This document shows positions 9,829-21,150 of a stretch of DNA of 64,000 nucleotides, piece after piece. Where the stretch lies: NCBI GenBank assembly GCA_944739405.2, contig OX123182.2, positions 36,705,598-36,769,597 on the forward strand, written 5' to 3'. The notes below the pieces were generated by a model, which was not told the DNA's origin, made no database searches, and was given only the letters and a program-made list of their open reading frames with translations. A program made the translations under genes and the position numbers. The stretch is from Euclidia mi (taxonomy: Eukaryota > Arthropoda > Insecta > Lepidoptera > Erebidae). The first letter of the stretch is position 1. Each line of letters starts with the position of its first letter.

Positions 9829-11119
9829 ACGCGACATATGTTAAGTGCTAATACTAAACTGGCGCATCATATTACCTACGGACATTTAACCCTAGATGGA
9901 AGTAACCCTCGGAACATAAAAAAACCCGTTAAACAGTCCCATGGTACTCATAACAATAACTATATATGAGATACACGAATGATTTTCGTTTTAAATATCG
10001 TATGCTTTCACGCCTGAAATTATTGCGGTATGAATTAGTAAATACGTTATCAAGTTTTTAGTATAAAGTTTTTATAGACTGGGCAAATAATTACTTATAT
10101 GGTATGTTGTTTATTTGGCTATTGTAAACAAGCGAACCAATGTAGCGGCTCAAACAAGCGTAGGGTAAACTTCATTCATGGATTTTGTTTCGAACTATGG
10201 AGAAAAGGCAAAATCTGAAATTAGTACAGATGTACTAATTTCAGATGTAATGGGTAGCAAAGTAGATACTTTGCTACCCATTGCGAGTAATGATTGAAGA
10301 AGAAGACACATGGATAGTTATAGAATACTGGTAGATCTATTAACTCAATTGTCTAGCTTATGAGTAATCTAAGAAGAGAGATTTTGTGATTTATGAATCA
10401 TTTTCAATCCTACATCAAGTCGTTATTCCAATTGCATCCAATGCCTAGGAGCGTGAGTTTCTTCTTCTCTTCTAATCAGATTTGGCAGAATACTATTTTT
10501 CCTCAGAGTAACTGATTAGTATCTATCCTTCGCAACCCAAAAGCGTGTACTCAGGAGAGTCCTGCTTTCTATATTCAGGTGGGTGTACCGGCTTTACACA
10601 TTCCCCAAGGTACGGAGCGATGTAAATATTTCTGGATGGTCACTCCTTATAAACCAATGTATATCGGGTCTTCCCTTTCACTTTATTTTGTTAATTATAT
10701 ATTTTATGAAAAAGTACCTACCGTTTCACCATCATCTAGTTTCTAAAATTAATTGCAATTGCGACTTTCATAAGCGTTGTAATGTGGTCTGAATGAATAA
10801 ATGATTTTGACTTGATTTTACCTTAATAAATATTTATAACTTTTGGATTTGCCGTTGGTTTTATAGCCGACCTCTTAAGAATAGAACTCAATATCTCTGA
10901 AACTACTATTATTTCCTAACAATTGTAAACTCTTTGTGATTTCCTGCTGGTAGCAAGAATGTGCAACTTTGTCCGAAACAGATGCTTCGTAGCAACTTGC
11001 TACGATTGTGCTACGAGGTTCGAAATTTCTGCAGCTACGTGCGCCACGGCCTTTGTGACATTTCTTTTAGAGATTATGTTGGATTTTAATATAGTGATTG
11101 TTTTGTCTTACAGATAACT

Positions 11120-11681
11120 TGTAACGTAATACTCCACGTATTGCGTTATAATATCTCGCAGGCGCTTAACGCCAGCTTAGCCGCAGAGCGTTCGCAATAT
11201 TACCAAATATGGTAATGTTCGGGCCACAGTCAATCAGTGACTCATATGTCTAGGTCTATATAAGATGGGTGCGCGATCTGAGTCGGTCACTTGCCGTGCT
11301 GCTACCAGCCGCCGCCAACGCATCAGCTCCTGCCTACGAGCCTCCTACAGCCAGGCCACGGACGCCTGACTGCACCATTTACGCCTGAGCCTTACCGCTC
11401 GGCCCACATCGGCTGCATCGCCTGAGCCTCCACTCAGCCTACACTTCGACCACCGAGCTGCCTGCGCAGCGTGCACTTCGGCCAGCTCGCCGGCGACCCT
11501 ACGAGCAGGCTACCCTGCGAGCGTCGGAGAGCAGCAGGAGTCTACACTCCAGCCCTCAGGTCAGTGCTTACCTAGTTCGGTGATACTGTATGTAAGCGGT
11601 AGTGAGACATAATAAAGAACCTGTTCAGCCAATCAGTGTTTCTCTTGAACCCCGACATTCTACCTGAGATCCTCCGTCTCA
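11120..11681 (+). mobile_element. Solo LTR, absent from copy B
   Basis: 562 bp starting TGTAACG and ending CGTCTCA, flanked by the 4-bp duplication AACT (11116-11119 and 11682-11685). Copy B has one AACT at 62455-62458 and no insert. A TATA box (TATATAAG, 11257-11264) precedes a pyrimidine-rich leader, and AATAAA at 11611-11616 is a polyadenylation signal, so the LTR reads on the plus strand. No internal retroelement sequence remains, the usual result of recombination between two LTRs. The sequence is unlike the 293-bp LTRs at 2.7 and 7.6 kb. Confidence 0.9.
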
Positions 11682-13084
11682 AACTATTTAATAATATTCT
11701 AGTATTTAGTTTAACAAATGATTATGTAGTATACCTATTTGTATTTAGTTAAATAAAATAGATAACTGGCCAGTCTAAAGTAGCAGTAATAATAAAAAAA
11801 TACGTCATATGTATTCCCATCTTCCAGGAATACATAACTGTAAATTATTATGGACCTATATTTACGCCAATAGGTAGCTAATCTAATAATATAATTTAGG
11901 TACGTCATGTATAATTGTATAAGTTCTATGATAAATTAATTTCCGTGGATGTTAAAATGTATGTCTATGAGATACGAAGTTTCAAGAAACTGTTCATTCC
12001 CAATGGGCAAGAGTATAAAACGTGAAGTAACTTGTTAATAAAATGAACAAGAAGTTGTTCGTATTCATTTTACTAATGGACAAGTTTCAATTCTCATTAA
12101 GACATTATTCTCAGTTTTTACACGATGAGAAAAACTACAACAGTAATGAGATATTATTGTACGTTCTGATCTATTTTCTCTTATTTTACGGTCGTAATTC
12201 ATAAGTAAATTAAGGTAAGTGATTCAAGAGAAACTTTCACATGTAGTGTAATAATTCAAGATATTATAAAGATATTAAACGAATTATGTCTAAGGTATAA
12301 AAAGAAAGTTGTTTTATGCGGAGATTTCAATATAGACATCTTAAAGAAAACCTACAGCACCCTATGCTTTGAAAATCTATTACATAGCTATAATTTAACT
12401 GTGGGTGTACGGGCACCAACACGACTTTGTAGCGGTACCTGTATCGATAATATAATTCATAATGTTAGAGGCAGCAAATGTGAAATTGCAGAGCTTGCAA
12501 TGTCAGATCATACTGCTCAACTGCTTAAATGAATGTAAAAAAGACCTGTATACTCCCCTATTGGTTTATACTTAGACGTAAGTATTCTTATGAAAATATT
12601 GAAAAATTCAAGGAATGCTTACAAAATTTGACACTTAATGATATTTATTCTTGTAATGACCCCAATGACGCATTTAATGAATTCCATGACAGCTTCAAAG
12701 TATATTATGACTTATGTTTTCCAAATAATAAAATTAAAGTACAGGCATCTAAAAAGACAAAATGGATTAACTAGGGTATAAAATTATGCTGTAAACGTAA
12801 ACGTCAAATGTTATGGCAATTCCGTCAAAACCCTAGTCATGAAGAAAAAAAAATTGAAAACTTATTCAAACAGACTAAAAACAATAATCCGACTAACTCA
12901 GAAATCTCACAATAACAACTTTATAAATAATGCTGCAAATAAGAATAAAACTACATGGCAAATAATAAATGAATGCAAAAGAAATAAGCCAGTAGAAGGA
13001 ATAGAGTCAATTATAAAAGACAATAAAGTTACTACTAATCCAAATGAAATCGCTCAAATATTTAATGCTTTTTTATGACGAAAT

Positions 13085-13441
13085 TGAATCATACATACAT
13101 AGTCTCACGCCTATAACCCGGAAGAGGTAGGCAGAGGTGTATTTCTACACCCACTTTGCACCAGATATACTTTAGTCCCACGTAATAAGAGGCGAGCCTA
13201 GAATTTCATGACAGAAAAACCCAATAACACTGCCCGACCCAGGTTTCGAACCCGGGACCTCCCGATCCCACGCGCACATTTATGCCGCGAGACCAACGAG
13301 GCAGTTGTATAGGGTTTGATGTTGAGGTTTCCGTCTCTACGCAAAGATGGTATTTGCATCGTGTTATCCCTTAGTCGCCTCTTACGACACCCACGGGAAG
13401 ATAGGGGGTGGTGACACTTGTATTCTATGCCGTCAACCACA
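13085..13441 (-). mobile_element. tRNA-derived SINE nested in LINE J copy 1
   Basis: On the minus strand it opens with GCCGTGTGGTTGACGGC, carries a tRNA-like region with an A-box-like TTGGTCTCGCGG and a degenerate B box (GGTTCGAAACC), and ends in CTGCCTACC...GGCGTGAG followed by a (TATG)n tail, seen on the plus strand as CATACATACATA. It is the same family as 18739-19142, 27213-27617 and about 60149-60410, and it interrupts the host LINE linker. Confidence 0.9.
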
Positions 13442-13822
13442 CGGCTTAGTCCTAGTCCTGATGACATTATTAAAATCATCCACTCATTAAATAATACCAG
13501 TAGTTCTGGTTTTGATGACATTTCAACTAGTATAATTAAAACAGTAGCAGTTAGCATTGCACCAGTGCAGAGTTACTTTATTAATATGAGCATAGAGTCA
13601 GGTGTATTGCCGTAATGGCTTAAACTTTCTGTCATAAAGCCTCTACATAAAAAAGGCACCAAACAGGAACCTGGTAACTATCGACCAATTGCCTTGCTCC
13701 CTATATTTTCTAAAATAATAGAGAAAGTAATATTACTCTAAACTCATTTTTTGAAAAAAAATATTTTTACCGAGGAACAGTATGGCTTTAGTAAGAACTT
13801 GTTCTTTCTTAAAATTTTCTTT

Positions 13823-13864
13823 AAATAGCCATGTTGATGTTCTTGAACATCAACATGGCTATTT
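13823..13864. repeat. Near-perfect 20-bp palindrome inside LINE J copy 1
   Basis: The 20-bp arms starting AAATAGCCATGTTG (13823-13842) and ending CAACATGGCTATTT (13845-13864) are separated by 2 nt. The right half corresponds to normal RT coding sequence (NMAI block also present in LINE J copy 2), so the left half looks like an inverted copy. Confidence 0.85.
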
Positions 13865-15376
13865 TAAGTTATATGAAAAAGTTATTTAAAATGTTGATAG
13901 ACAATGTCCTGTAGCAGCTTTATTCATAGACATGAGCTTTTGATTTCGTGGATCGCTCAATACTTTTAAATAAATTGGAAAGGTATGGGAATAGAGGTAA
14001 TGCGCTCAAACTTCTTAAATCTTACTTGTCAGGCAGGAAACAAATTACGAAAATAACTTAACTTTGTGTTAATTCAAAAACAGAGCAAAGTTATGTATCT
14101 TCTCAAAGGTCTACTAATTACGGCAATTACCGCAAGGGAGCATATTAGGACCTTTGTTCCTTGTTTATATCAATGACATGCCTATAGTAACAAAGCATCA
14201 AATGATATTATTTGCGTTGGTAATAATGATATCATGACGTTCGAAAGAGAAATAAATAACTGCCTAGGACTATTAATAGACTATATGAAATTCAATAATT
14301 TAAAAATTAATCTTGAAAAAACCAAAATCATGACATTTGAACAAAAAGTAATCATGGAAAACTTGACATAAGATACGACAACAAAATAATTTAAGAAACC
14401 ACGTCTACAAAATTTTTAGGGCTTGAACTCAATAGAGACTTCTCTTGGAAAAGTCACACTGATAGTGTATGTAAACGTCTAAGTCAATATTTACATGCTC
14501 TACATAAACTGTCACAAAAAGTAAATCAAACAACATTAATTACAGTATATCACGCATATGTCACATCTACTTTACGTTACGGCTTGATATTTTGGGGCAA
14601 CTCCACAAATGTGGACATTGTCTTTAGGTCTCAAAAAAGATGTTTAACAGCTTTATGCGGCATAAAAAACACTGACAGCTGTAAAACATATTTTAAGAGT
14701 ATATTGACAGTGCCTTAACATATATATATTAGAAGTAGTCTTATTTATAAAAAACTATTTTTTATTTGACACGCTTAGTAGCGTACGTCATAGAAATAAG
14801 ATACGGTTCAGAGCACATAAAAAATCTGTTTATAATATGCACCTAAAATATATAAGAGACTACCATTACCATCATGTGTTTGAGAAAGCGACAATATCAA
14901 AATATTTAAAAAACAAGTAAATGTTATATATAATAGTTAATAAGACATATTACTCAATTAACGAATATTTAAATGATAATAATATTAATAGATAATGTAA
15001 TAAATTTTTTTTGTTCTTTTTTTATTAATTTTGGTGAATTCTTATTCTATGTATAAGCAATTTATGATTGTTGTTGATGATATGATTGAATTTTATTAAA
15101 AACTTTGCATGCCCATAGTGGTAGAACATAGTGAACTGCGTATTCACTGAACATCTTGCAATGTATAAAATTATGTACCTATGTTCAGCAATAAATGATA
15201 ATGATTATGATTATGAGATGAGCATCTTTAGATCGACGCTATAAATAATGATAATAATCTACCACATTCATACAACACCTGCTAGTCCCAAACCAAACAG
15301 AGTTTGTATTATGGATACAAGACAATGGATTATTTTTGTAAATATATATATGTATAAATTATATATAGAAACATAG

Positions 15377-15509
15377 ATCAGCAGAGCATGCATGAGAAAC
15401 TTGATGGCAGTGAATGAAGCAAGAGAGGTATGTCAGGATCGTAGCAAATGGCGTTCCGTAGTCTCTGCCTACCCCTCCAGGAAACAGGAGTGAGTCTATG
15501 TATGTATGT
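15377..15509 (+). mobile_element. 133-bp 3' tail of an RTE-like LINE with TSD
   Basis: The insert matches the last part of the LINE at 43150-43915 (AGAGCATGCATGAGAAAC onward) and ends in GTATGTATGTA. It is flanked by ACATAG (15371-15376 and 15510-15515); copy B has a single ACATAG at 63177-63182. This is a clean, extremely 5'-truncated insertion. Confidence 0.9.
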
Positions 15510-15515
15510 ACATAG

Positions 15516-15625
15516 ACCAAGACAAACATCCATGTTGATACGCACACAAATGTTTAACTTAAGCGGGAATCGAATCCGCGACCTTCGGCGTGGCAGTCGT
15601 TTATACTCCCGCTATAATTTCAAGT
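15516..15625 (-). mobile_element. tRNA-like SINE fragment shared by both copies
   Basis: The minus strand contains CGCGGATTCGATTCCCGC, a tRNA T-arm with a B box, followed by AAACATTTGTGTGCG. It is a SINE remnant older than the duplication, since 63183-63295 holds the same sequence. Confidence 0.6.
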
Positions 15626-16625
15626 TAATGCTAATGACTACAAAAGTTTAAATTCCTATATAGTTTTTGACTATGTCCAATAAACGGTCGAAATTCTCGC
15701 CGTTTTGATAAAAACATAGACTAACATTGTAGTTATCCCCTTGTCCCCTTTTATACGAAACTTATTTATGTACCTCTTGCATGAAATTAGTCTAGAATGT
15801 CGATGAAAATATTTAGAGAGACACAGAGCGTTTAAAAGGTGCACAATGCTTTTAAACAAAAGCTGTAAGTTTTAAAATTTATTTGATGTTCCCGAGTGGC
15901 GTTTTCGCATAAAAATATTTGCATCAATATTCAGCACATGCAAAATATGCTAAAATTTGTACGTAACATATTCACCAATATTTTAAAGCTTAAAAATATG
16001 ACTGGTAATGGTAATTGAACGTGGATGTGTGTAATTAAAATTTTATTCTGTTCAACTATATATTTCATCCACCTTATGTTACAAAATACGAACTTTATAA
16101 TTCTTTTATCGTAATCGTAGTGCATTGTGTAATATAAACAATGGCTTCATATAAGTATTGCTGCTAGAAATTTAGAAGATATAATTAGACTCGCGGGTCT
16201 CCTGCCAACAGATCAAAGGCATCGCATTGCGAAAGCACTGACGTCATCTTTATGACGTCATACTTAGTCATATATCTCAGGGTCATTATTCCGCTCTTCA
16301 GAGGACTGAGGTAACCATCCAAGCCTGAGGTCCTGCCAGGTCTTGGTCACGGATCAAGAGGTGTCCTGGACGTAATACTCCTACCCTGTGTTAGGTGATG
16401 ATGAATCACCTCTGTCCACGGTTCATCACGATAGTGGGGGTTATATGGAGGAGATCTTTAAAAACAAGTGTGCGATTTATAGACTACTTCATTAAAAGTT
16501 TTAAATGAATTTGAGTTACAAGCAGTCGGATAAAAAGACGCGATTTGGACTTACAATATAAGAATAGCAATCTGGACTAATAAATTAGTCATGCCTTTTC
16601 AAGTTAAGTGTTCACATTCATAACG

Positions 16626-17438
16626 AATGTCAATAGCAAACTCCTGATACTCTAATTCAGTCTATAAATTGCTGCTCTCGTCGATATTTAATCCCAGCTT
16701 GGCAATTCAATGAAGTTTAATAATTACAATTTGAAAAAAAGATTCAACCACATTGATTTACGGTACGTGACACGTAGACCAGTGTTATATATTACACTAA
16801 CCGATCAGTATGCTGATCTTCTAACCCTTAGTCCTGTTTGCAAGAGTCCCACAAGTTAAGGGCCGTGAATTAATATTTGTTTATGCCCTCTTCGTTTTCT
16901 AAATCCGACCCTTCGGAAAAGTTTCGAAGCCCATAGATTACTAATTAGTGATAAAACCTACGTCTCTAGTGCCAACATTTAGAATATCTTTCAACAGCTG
17001 CGTGAACCTCGTTCGTATTGCAATCTAAATTTATTGAAGTCGTCTTTATGTATTCAGATTTAAATTTAATAATCTTATAAAAACAGCAGGTCCTTTCTTT
17101 GTATAGGATAAATGTCAGTCTCGCTACCATTGCAATTGTATTAAACAGGATTTATTCCTAGTGCGGGAGTTGTCTTAAAAAAAAAACTCACAATATAGTT
17201 ACAAAGGTTTTACTAGGATGTTCGCTTTTAGTTCAAAGCTGGGGATAAGCAATCGACAGAATTAAATCTATAAAGAAGGTAAATATTTGAGATGGGTATC
17301 GTGCAAAGGCAACAAGACGGAGGTTTTTGTTTACCTGTTGAGTTCGTGAGGTGTACGTAGTGTCGTGTGAGTTCATCCGGAGCGAAAACCTGTACGGAAC
17401 CTTGCTGTAATGCAATTGGACGACCGTATCAATGATGT
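16626..17438. other. AT-rich spacer, nothing recognised
   Basis: This begins where copy A stops matching copy B. I see no long frame, RNA gene or clear repeat unit. Confidence 0.4.
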
Positions 17439-18171
17439 TGTAACGGGTTCTAGATTAAAACGAAGAAGAGGTTACTGTACGTTTATTGCCGAGTATTGTC
17501 ATACTTTCTATGCACGAGTATGACCGACCAACAACACGACACTGGCCTGAACACTAGGGGTTGCAGTCTCCCACGCTGTTCCCTCCGGTAGTGTGCAGGG
17601 AAGGCTACTCGAAGGGCTGCGCGTAGAGGGGCAGAACCTCGCAGACCGTTGGCTTCAGCGATTAGGCGCCGGCGGTGAGTGCGCGATGAGCGGGCAGGGC
17701 CAGACTCGTCCGACAGCAGTGTCGTCGAAGATGGTGCAGGTAGAAGTGAAGAGAAGAATAGAGCTAGGGTAGCGTAGAATAGAGTGTAGCGTAGCCCGGA
17801 GCGTCAAGGTGGACCTGGAACCTGAAGGAAAGCAGCATTAGAAAAGCCACAACCAATAGAGTGAGGCAGGCGGCGCCAGCCTGCCTCAGCTAGCAGGTAG
17901 AGAGATGGGCAGTACGCTAACGCAGTAAATGTAGTAACTTACCCACAGCTGGGACCAGGATACACGTACGACCTAGACGTAGCACGTAGATCAGACAGAG
18001 TGATGATATGTAGCGGTGCCGGCCTCTCTGTCGGCCCCTTTATATACCAGAGCTCTCCATCAGAGTTGGTGTCGGTGTATTACCATATAAGGGCAAACTC
18101 CATGAGCACGGACGATGGCCTTCTCTGATTGACTGAGCGTATGGACGGTATTGTGACGCATATTCGTTACA
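17439..18171 (-). mobile_element. Solo LTR, minus orientation
   Basis: 733 bp with complementary ends TGTAACGGG and ATTCGTTACA, flanked by the 4-bp duplication ATGT (17435-17438 and 18172-18175). On the minus strand GGTATATAAAGGGG (around 18040) is a TATA box and GGCAATAAACG (around 17485) a polyadenylation signal, fixing the orientation. A hairpin with 9-bp GAGGCAGGC / GCCTGCCTC arms lies near 17873. There is no internal region. Its sequence differs from the other LTRs in the window. Confidence 0.88.
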
Positions 18172-18175
18172 ATGT

Positions 18176-18478
18176 GGAAAATAACCATTAAATTTAATTT
18201 AATTTTAAACAAATAGCGTTTTGTAGCCGACCTACTGTAAACTCATATTTTAACTAAGCGACTTTGTTCGGCAATCAATATTTAGTATGGGTGGTTTAAT
18301 AATTATTCATTTGTGAAATTTGTGCTTACATATACATACACATGTATGAAATTAATACAATACTATTTTATAATTAAGCTAAATACCATTTACCAATTAC
18401 GAATGTAATTAAAATAATCATGCCATAGGTAGTAAAGGTTTATCTTATGATGTTTCGTTTTGAAGAAAAGCTCGAATA
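18176..18478. other. Spacer without recognised content
   Basis: AT-rich sequence between the solo LTR and the 3' tail of LINE J copy 2. No coding or repeat signature is apparent. Confidence 0.4.
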
Positions 18479-18738
18479 GAATCAGAATCAGAAAATTTAT
18501 TTGCAAAAATACTGTTACAAATGGTGTTACAAAGCAATGCATATCTACATGATTCAAGTATTTTGACCAGCAATATAGTGACATGCAAATATTATTTTTA
18601 TTACATAAATTAAATAATTATAATTATAAGCCAAAAAAAATTAAACAATACTAAATCAATATAAATAATTGGATTGGATGTCAGAAGAAAATTAGGTATA
18701 ATAATAGTTTTAAGAATAGTCACAACGAATATAAAATA

Positions 18739-19142
18739 CATACATACATACATATCGTCACGCCTTTTATCCCCGAAGGGGTAGGCAGAGGTGTATTTCT
18801 ACACCTGCTTTTCGCCAGATATACTTTAGTCCCACGTAATAAGGGGCGAGCCTATTGCGGTACCGGGCACATTTCCAGACTCCGTGCTGCTAGAGAGAAT
18901 TTCGTGACAGAAAAACCCAATAACACTGCCCGACCCAGGAATCGAACCCGGGTCCTCCCGATCCCACGCGCACCTTTATGCCGCGAGACCAACGAGGCAG
19001 TCGTATAGGGTTTGATGTCGAGTTTTTTGTCTCTACGCAAAGATGGTATTTGCATCGCGTTACCCCTTAGTCGCATCTTACGATACCCACGGGAAGATAG
19101 GGGGTGGTGACACTTGTATTCTATGCCGTCAACCACACGGCA
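18739..19142 (-). mobile_element. tRNA-derived SINE with 11-bp target duplication
   Basis: About 404 bp on the minus strand, from GCCGTGTGGTTGACGG to a (TATG)n tail. AATATAAAATA flanks both ends (18728-18738 and 19143-19153). Inside is the tRNA-like core (CCTCGTTGGTCTCGCGG ... GGGTTCGATTCC). It is inserted in the 3' UTR of LINE J copy 2 and is therefore younger than it. Confidence 0.92.
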
Positions 19143-19224
19143 AATATAAAATAAAAAAATAAATTATGTCACTAAAAGTTATACTAGAAAAATTGTCAAG
19201 ATAATATTAAATTTAATTAAACGG

Positions 19225-21090
19225 CTACTGTAAGTTATCATTCATGTAATCTGCCAGAGTGTAATAACATTTATTTCTTAATAATTCATTGAGTCTTCTC
19301 TTAAAAATATTAAATGGTGCTTCTTTAATAGTTTTGGGCAATTTATTATATATAACAGATGCCATGTGAAAAATGCTTTTATGCATTAAAGCAGTGTTAT
19401 TTTTACGCACACAAAGCCTATGTACGTCTCGTTGTCGTCTATTATATAGGTCTGACGCCAGCTTAAACAAATGTGGATTGCGTTTAACTAACAAAGCTAC
19501 TGCCGATATATACAAACATGGCAGAGTTAATAATTTATGCCTAAGAAAGTATGGTCGACAGCCATCTGTACTTTTTAATACAAACATGGCTCTAATACAT
19601 CTCTTTTGCATCTTGAAAACTAAGTCCTTATTCGCTGAGTTTCCCCAGAAAACTATTCCATATCTTAATAAAGAACCGACCAGACCATGGTATGCCGTCA
19701 CGACAGTATATAAATTGGCTATTTGTGTCAGTTCATGTAGCGCGTAAACGGACCTACTGACTCTTTTACAGAGCAGAATAGTTAGCCCTAGGAAACTTGT
19801 TGTTTGGGTTTCACAAATGAGTTGACTTCCATGATGTATGTTTAGATTACCCAGTGGGCCGCTCCGTTGACTAAAAGATATAAGGGTGGTTTTGTCAATA
19901 TTAATACGCAGATTATTTGCATCTAACCATTTTATTACATCATGTAGTGTGTTATTTACTTCTTGTTCGTAAGTTTTAGTATTAGTACATTTTATTGCAA
20001 CTGTACTATCATCTGCATACAGAGTCATAGGATTTAACGTGGCTTTTGGTAAATCGTTAATGTATACAATGAATAGGAGTGGCCCCAGGATACTTCCCTG
20101 AGGCACACCATATATTATTTGCCGTTGTTTGGAGACGTATACAATTTCCTTTTTAGTTTTTACATCGACTTTACTTAATTTACAATACACATTGTACGCG
20201 GTTCTTCAGATATGTTTCGAGGAGTTTAAGTATATTGCTTCTAATAACTTACCTCTCGAGCTTGTTTAACAATATGTCATAGTCCACATAGTCAAAGGCT
20301 TGTGTCATATTCATGAATATTGCGCATACCGGTGTGCGTTTGTCCATATTAGTCATTACAAATTCTAAAAAGTCGTAAATTGCCATATTAATTGACTTAT
20401 TACGCCTAAATCCCTTTTGTTCTTTGACTAAAACTGCTTGCTTCTCTAAAAAGTTGCTTAGAGCCTCATATATGTGCCTCTCAAATATCTTTGAGAATAT
20501 TGGTACCAAAGCTATTGGCCTATAGTTACTAATATCTTCTTTATTGTTTTTCTTATGGATTGGATGAGCCACTGTTATTTTTAATTTGTCGGGAAACACA
20601 CCCGTTTCTATGGTTAAATTCAAAATGTAACTGAGGGGCCCAGCTATAATATGTGCCACTTGCTTTACAACCTTAGTGCAGATGCCATCATAGGCAACAC
20701 TCATAGTATTTTTGAGAGAGTTAATAGATTTCAATATTTGATGTGGGTCACTAGGTTTCATAAACATAAAGTTATGAGAAAATGTCAAATAGCGTTTAAA
20801 TTGATGATTAATTGAATTATTCATTGGTGATATCTTGTCAATAAAATAATTATTAAAAACGTCTGCGATCTCAATAGGATTTTTTATAATATTACCATTC
20901 AGTGAAATATGTGTTATGCCTTCTTGTGGTTTGTTTTCCTTAGCATTAGCATTTATGAGTTGCCATACAGTTTTTGTCTTATTTTTCGAAATATTTATGC
21001 TATTATTGTTTATTGCTTTTTGTGTTAACTTTATTATTTTTTAAGTCTCTTAGTGTATTGAATAAGCTTTATTTTATTAGGCGGAGTAGA
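19225..21090 (-). pseudogene. Reverse transcriptase region of LINE J copy 2
   Basis: Two long frames cover it. 20249-20824 (191 codons) holds the RT fingers and early palm: AYDGICTKVV, NYRPIALVPIFSK, KGFRRNKSINMAI and the first catalytic block AFDYVDY. 19225-20190 (321 codons) holds VPQGSILGPLLF, the catalytic TLYADD and the thumb and C-terminus (FWGNSANKD, IYNKLPKTIKEA). They are in different frames with about 60 nt between, so at least one indel separates the halves. Linker coding continues upstream to about 21090 with small frame changes (TVWQLINANAKENKP). The active-site YADD is intact but the polyprotein is broken and lacks endonuclease. Confidence 0.88.
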
Positions 21091-21150
21091 GTGTTTCCTA
21101 TTATTCAATAAGAGCTCACGTTTTCTATTACCTACTACAGGCTTTTACGC

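Larger units (their letters stand above)
12285..14990 (+). pseudogene. Broken endonuclease-RT polyprotein of LINE J copy 1
   Basis: Reading forward across several frames one meets the end of an apurinic-type endonuclease (CGDFNIDILK near 12320, then SDHTAQLLK near 12505), a linker (12529-13078, open in two pieces), the start of the RT fingers (13418-13615, SSSGFDDISTSIIK), YRPIALLPIFSK near 13680, remnants of the GSILGP motif near 14140, and the thumb (SLIFWGNS near 14585). The RT region is disrupted by stops, by an inverted duplication at 13823-13864, and has lost the YADD box near 14200. It cannot encode a working polymerase. In an intact relative this protein would nick DNA and reverse-transcribe its own RNA at the nick. 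Confidence 0.85.
12271..15222 (+). mobile_element. 5'-truncated non-LTR retrotransposon (family J, copy 1)
   Basis: Absent from copy B, where the flanks join at about 63026. It starts inside the endonuclease domain and ends with AATAAA and a TGATAATGATTATGATTATGA tail-like repeat, as non-LTR elements do. Shared peptide blocks show it is the same or a sister family to the minus-strand element at 18.5-21.1 kb. Stop codons and frameshifts are frequent and a SINE is nested at about 13085-13441. The Jockey/CR1-like assignment rests on domain order and RT motifs. Confidence 0.88.
1555..16625 (+). repeat. Segmental duplication, copy A
   Basis: The non-transposon parts of this interval recur in the same order and orientation in copy B (about 47112-63931). 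Anchors: 1555-2235 with 47112-47774 (B lacks part of it), 2236-2449 with 48135-48347, 2465-2676 with 59107-59318, 7944-8620 with about 59332-60004, 8942-11119 with 60005-62458, 11682-12270 with 62459-63026, and 15223-16625 with 63027-63930. Divergence varies: the stretch around 9600-9840 differs from B at only about five positions in some 230, while other parts show more substitutions and indels. Intervening blocks unique to A are mobile elements: Gypsy, SINE-like, solo LTR, LINE with SINE, LINE tail. No host gene is visible in the shared sequence. It may be a true direct duplication or two alleles assembled side by side. Confidence 0.9.
18479..21150 (-). mobile_element. 5'-truncated non-LTR retrotransposon (family J, copy 2)
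   Basis: This element reads on the minus strand. Its 3' end is GCAAATAAATTTTCTGATTC plus repeats of TTCTGA (plus-strand 18479-18505), and its 3' UTR is interrupted by a SINE with an 11-bp TSD. The coding part is the linker and RT of the same type as LINE J copy 1; the element stops near 21150, before any endonuclease. It is better preserved than copy 1. Confidence 0.85.

Noticed and set aside
10583..10792. 69-codon frame with a partner at 61927-62127
   Set aside because: Both copies are open but their N-termini differ by indels and the peptide has no recognisable domain. The following AATAAATGATTTTGACTTGA suggests an old LINE tail rather than a gene.
16228..16262. Palindrome TGACGTCATC...ATGACGTCA as another template switch
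   Set aside because: TGACGTCA is itself a short palindrome, and copy B differs by several changes here, so no clear inverted-copy event can be read.
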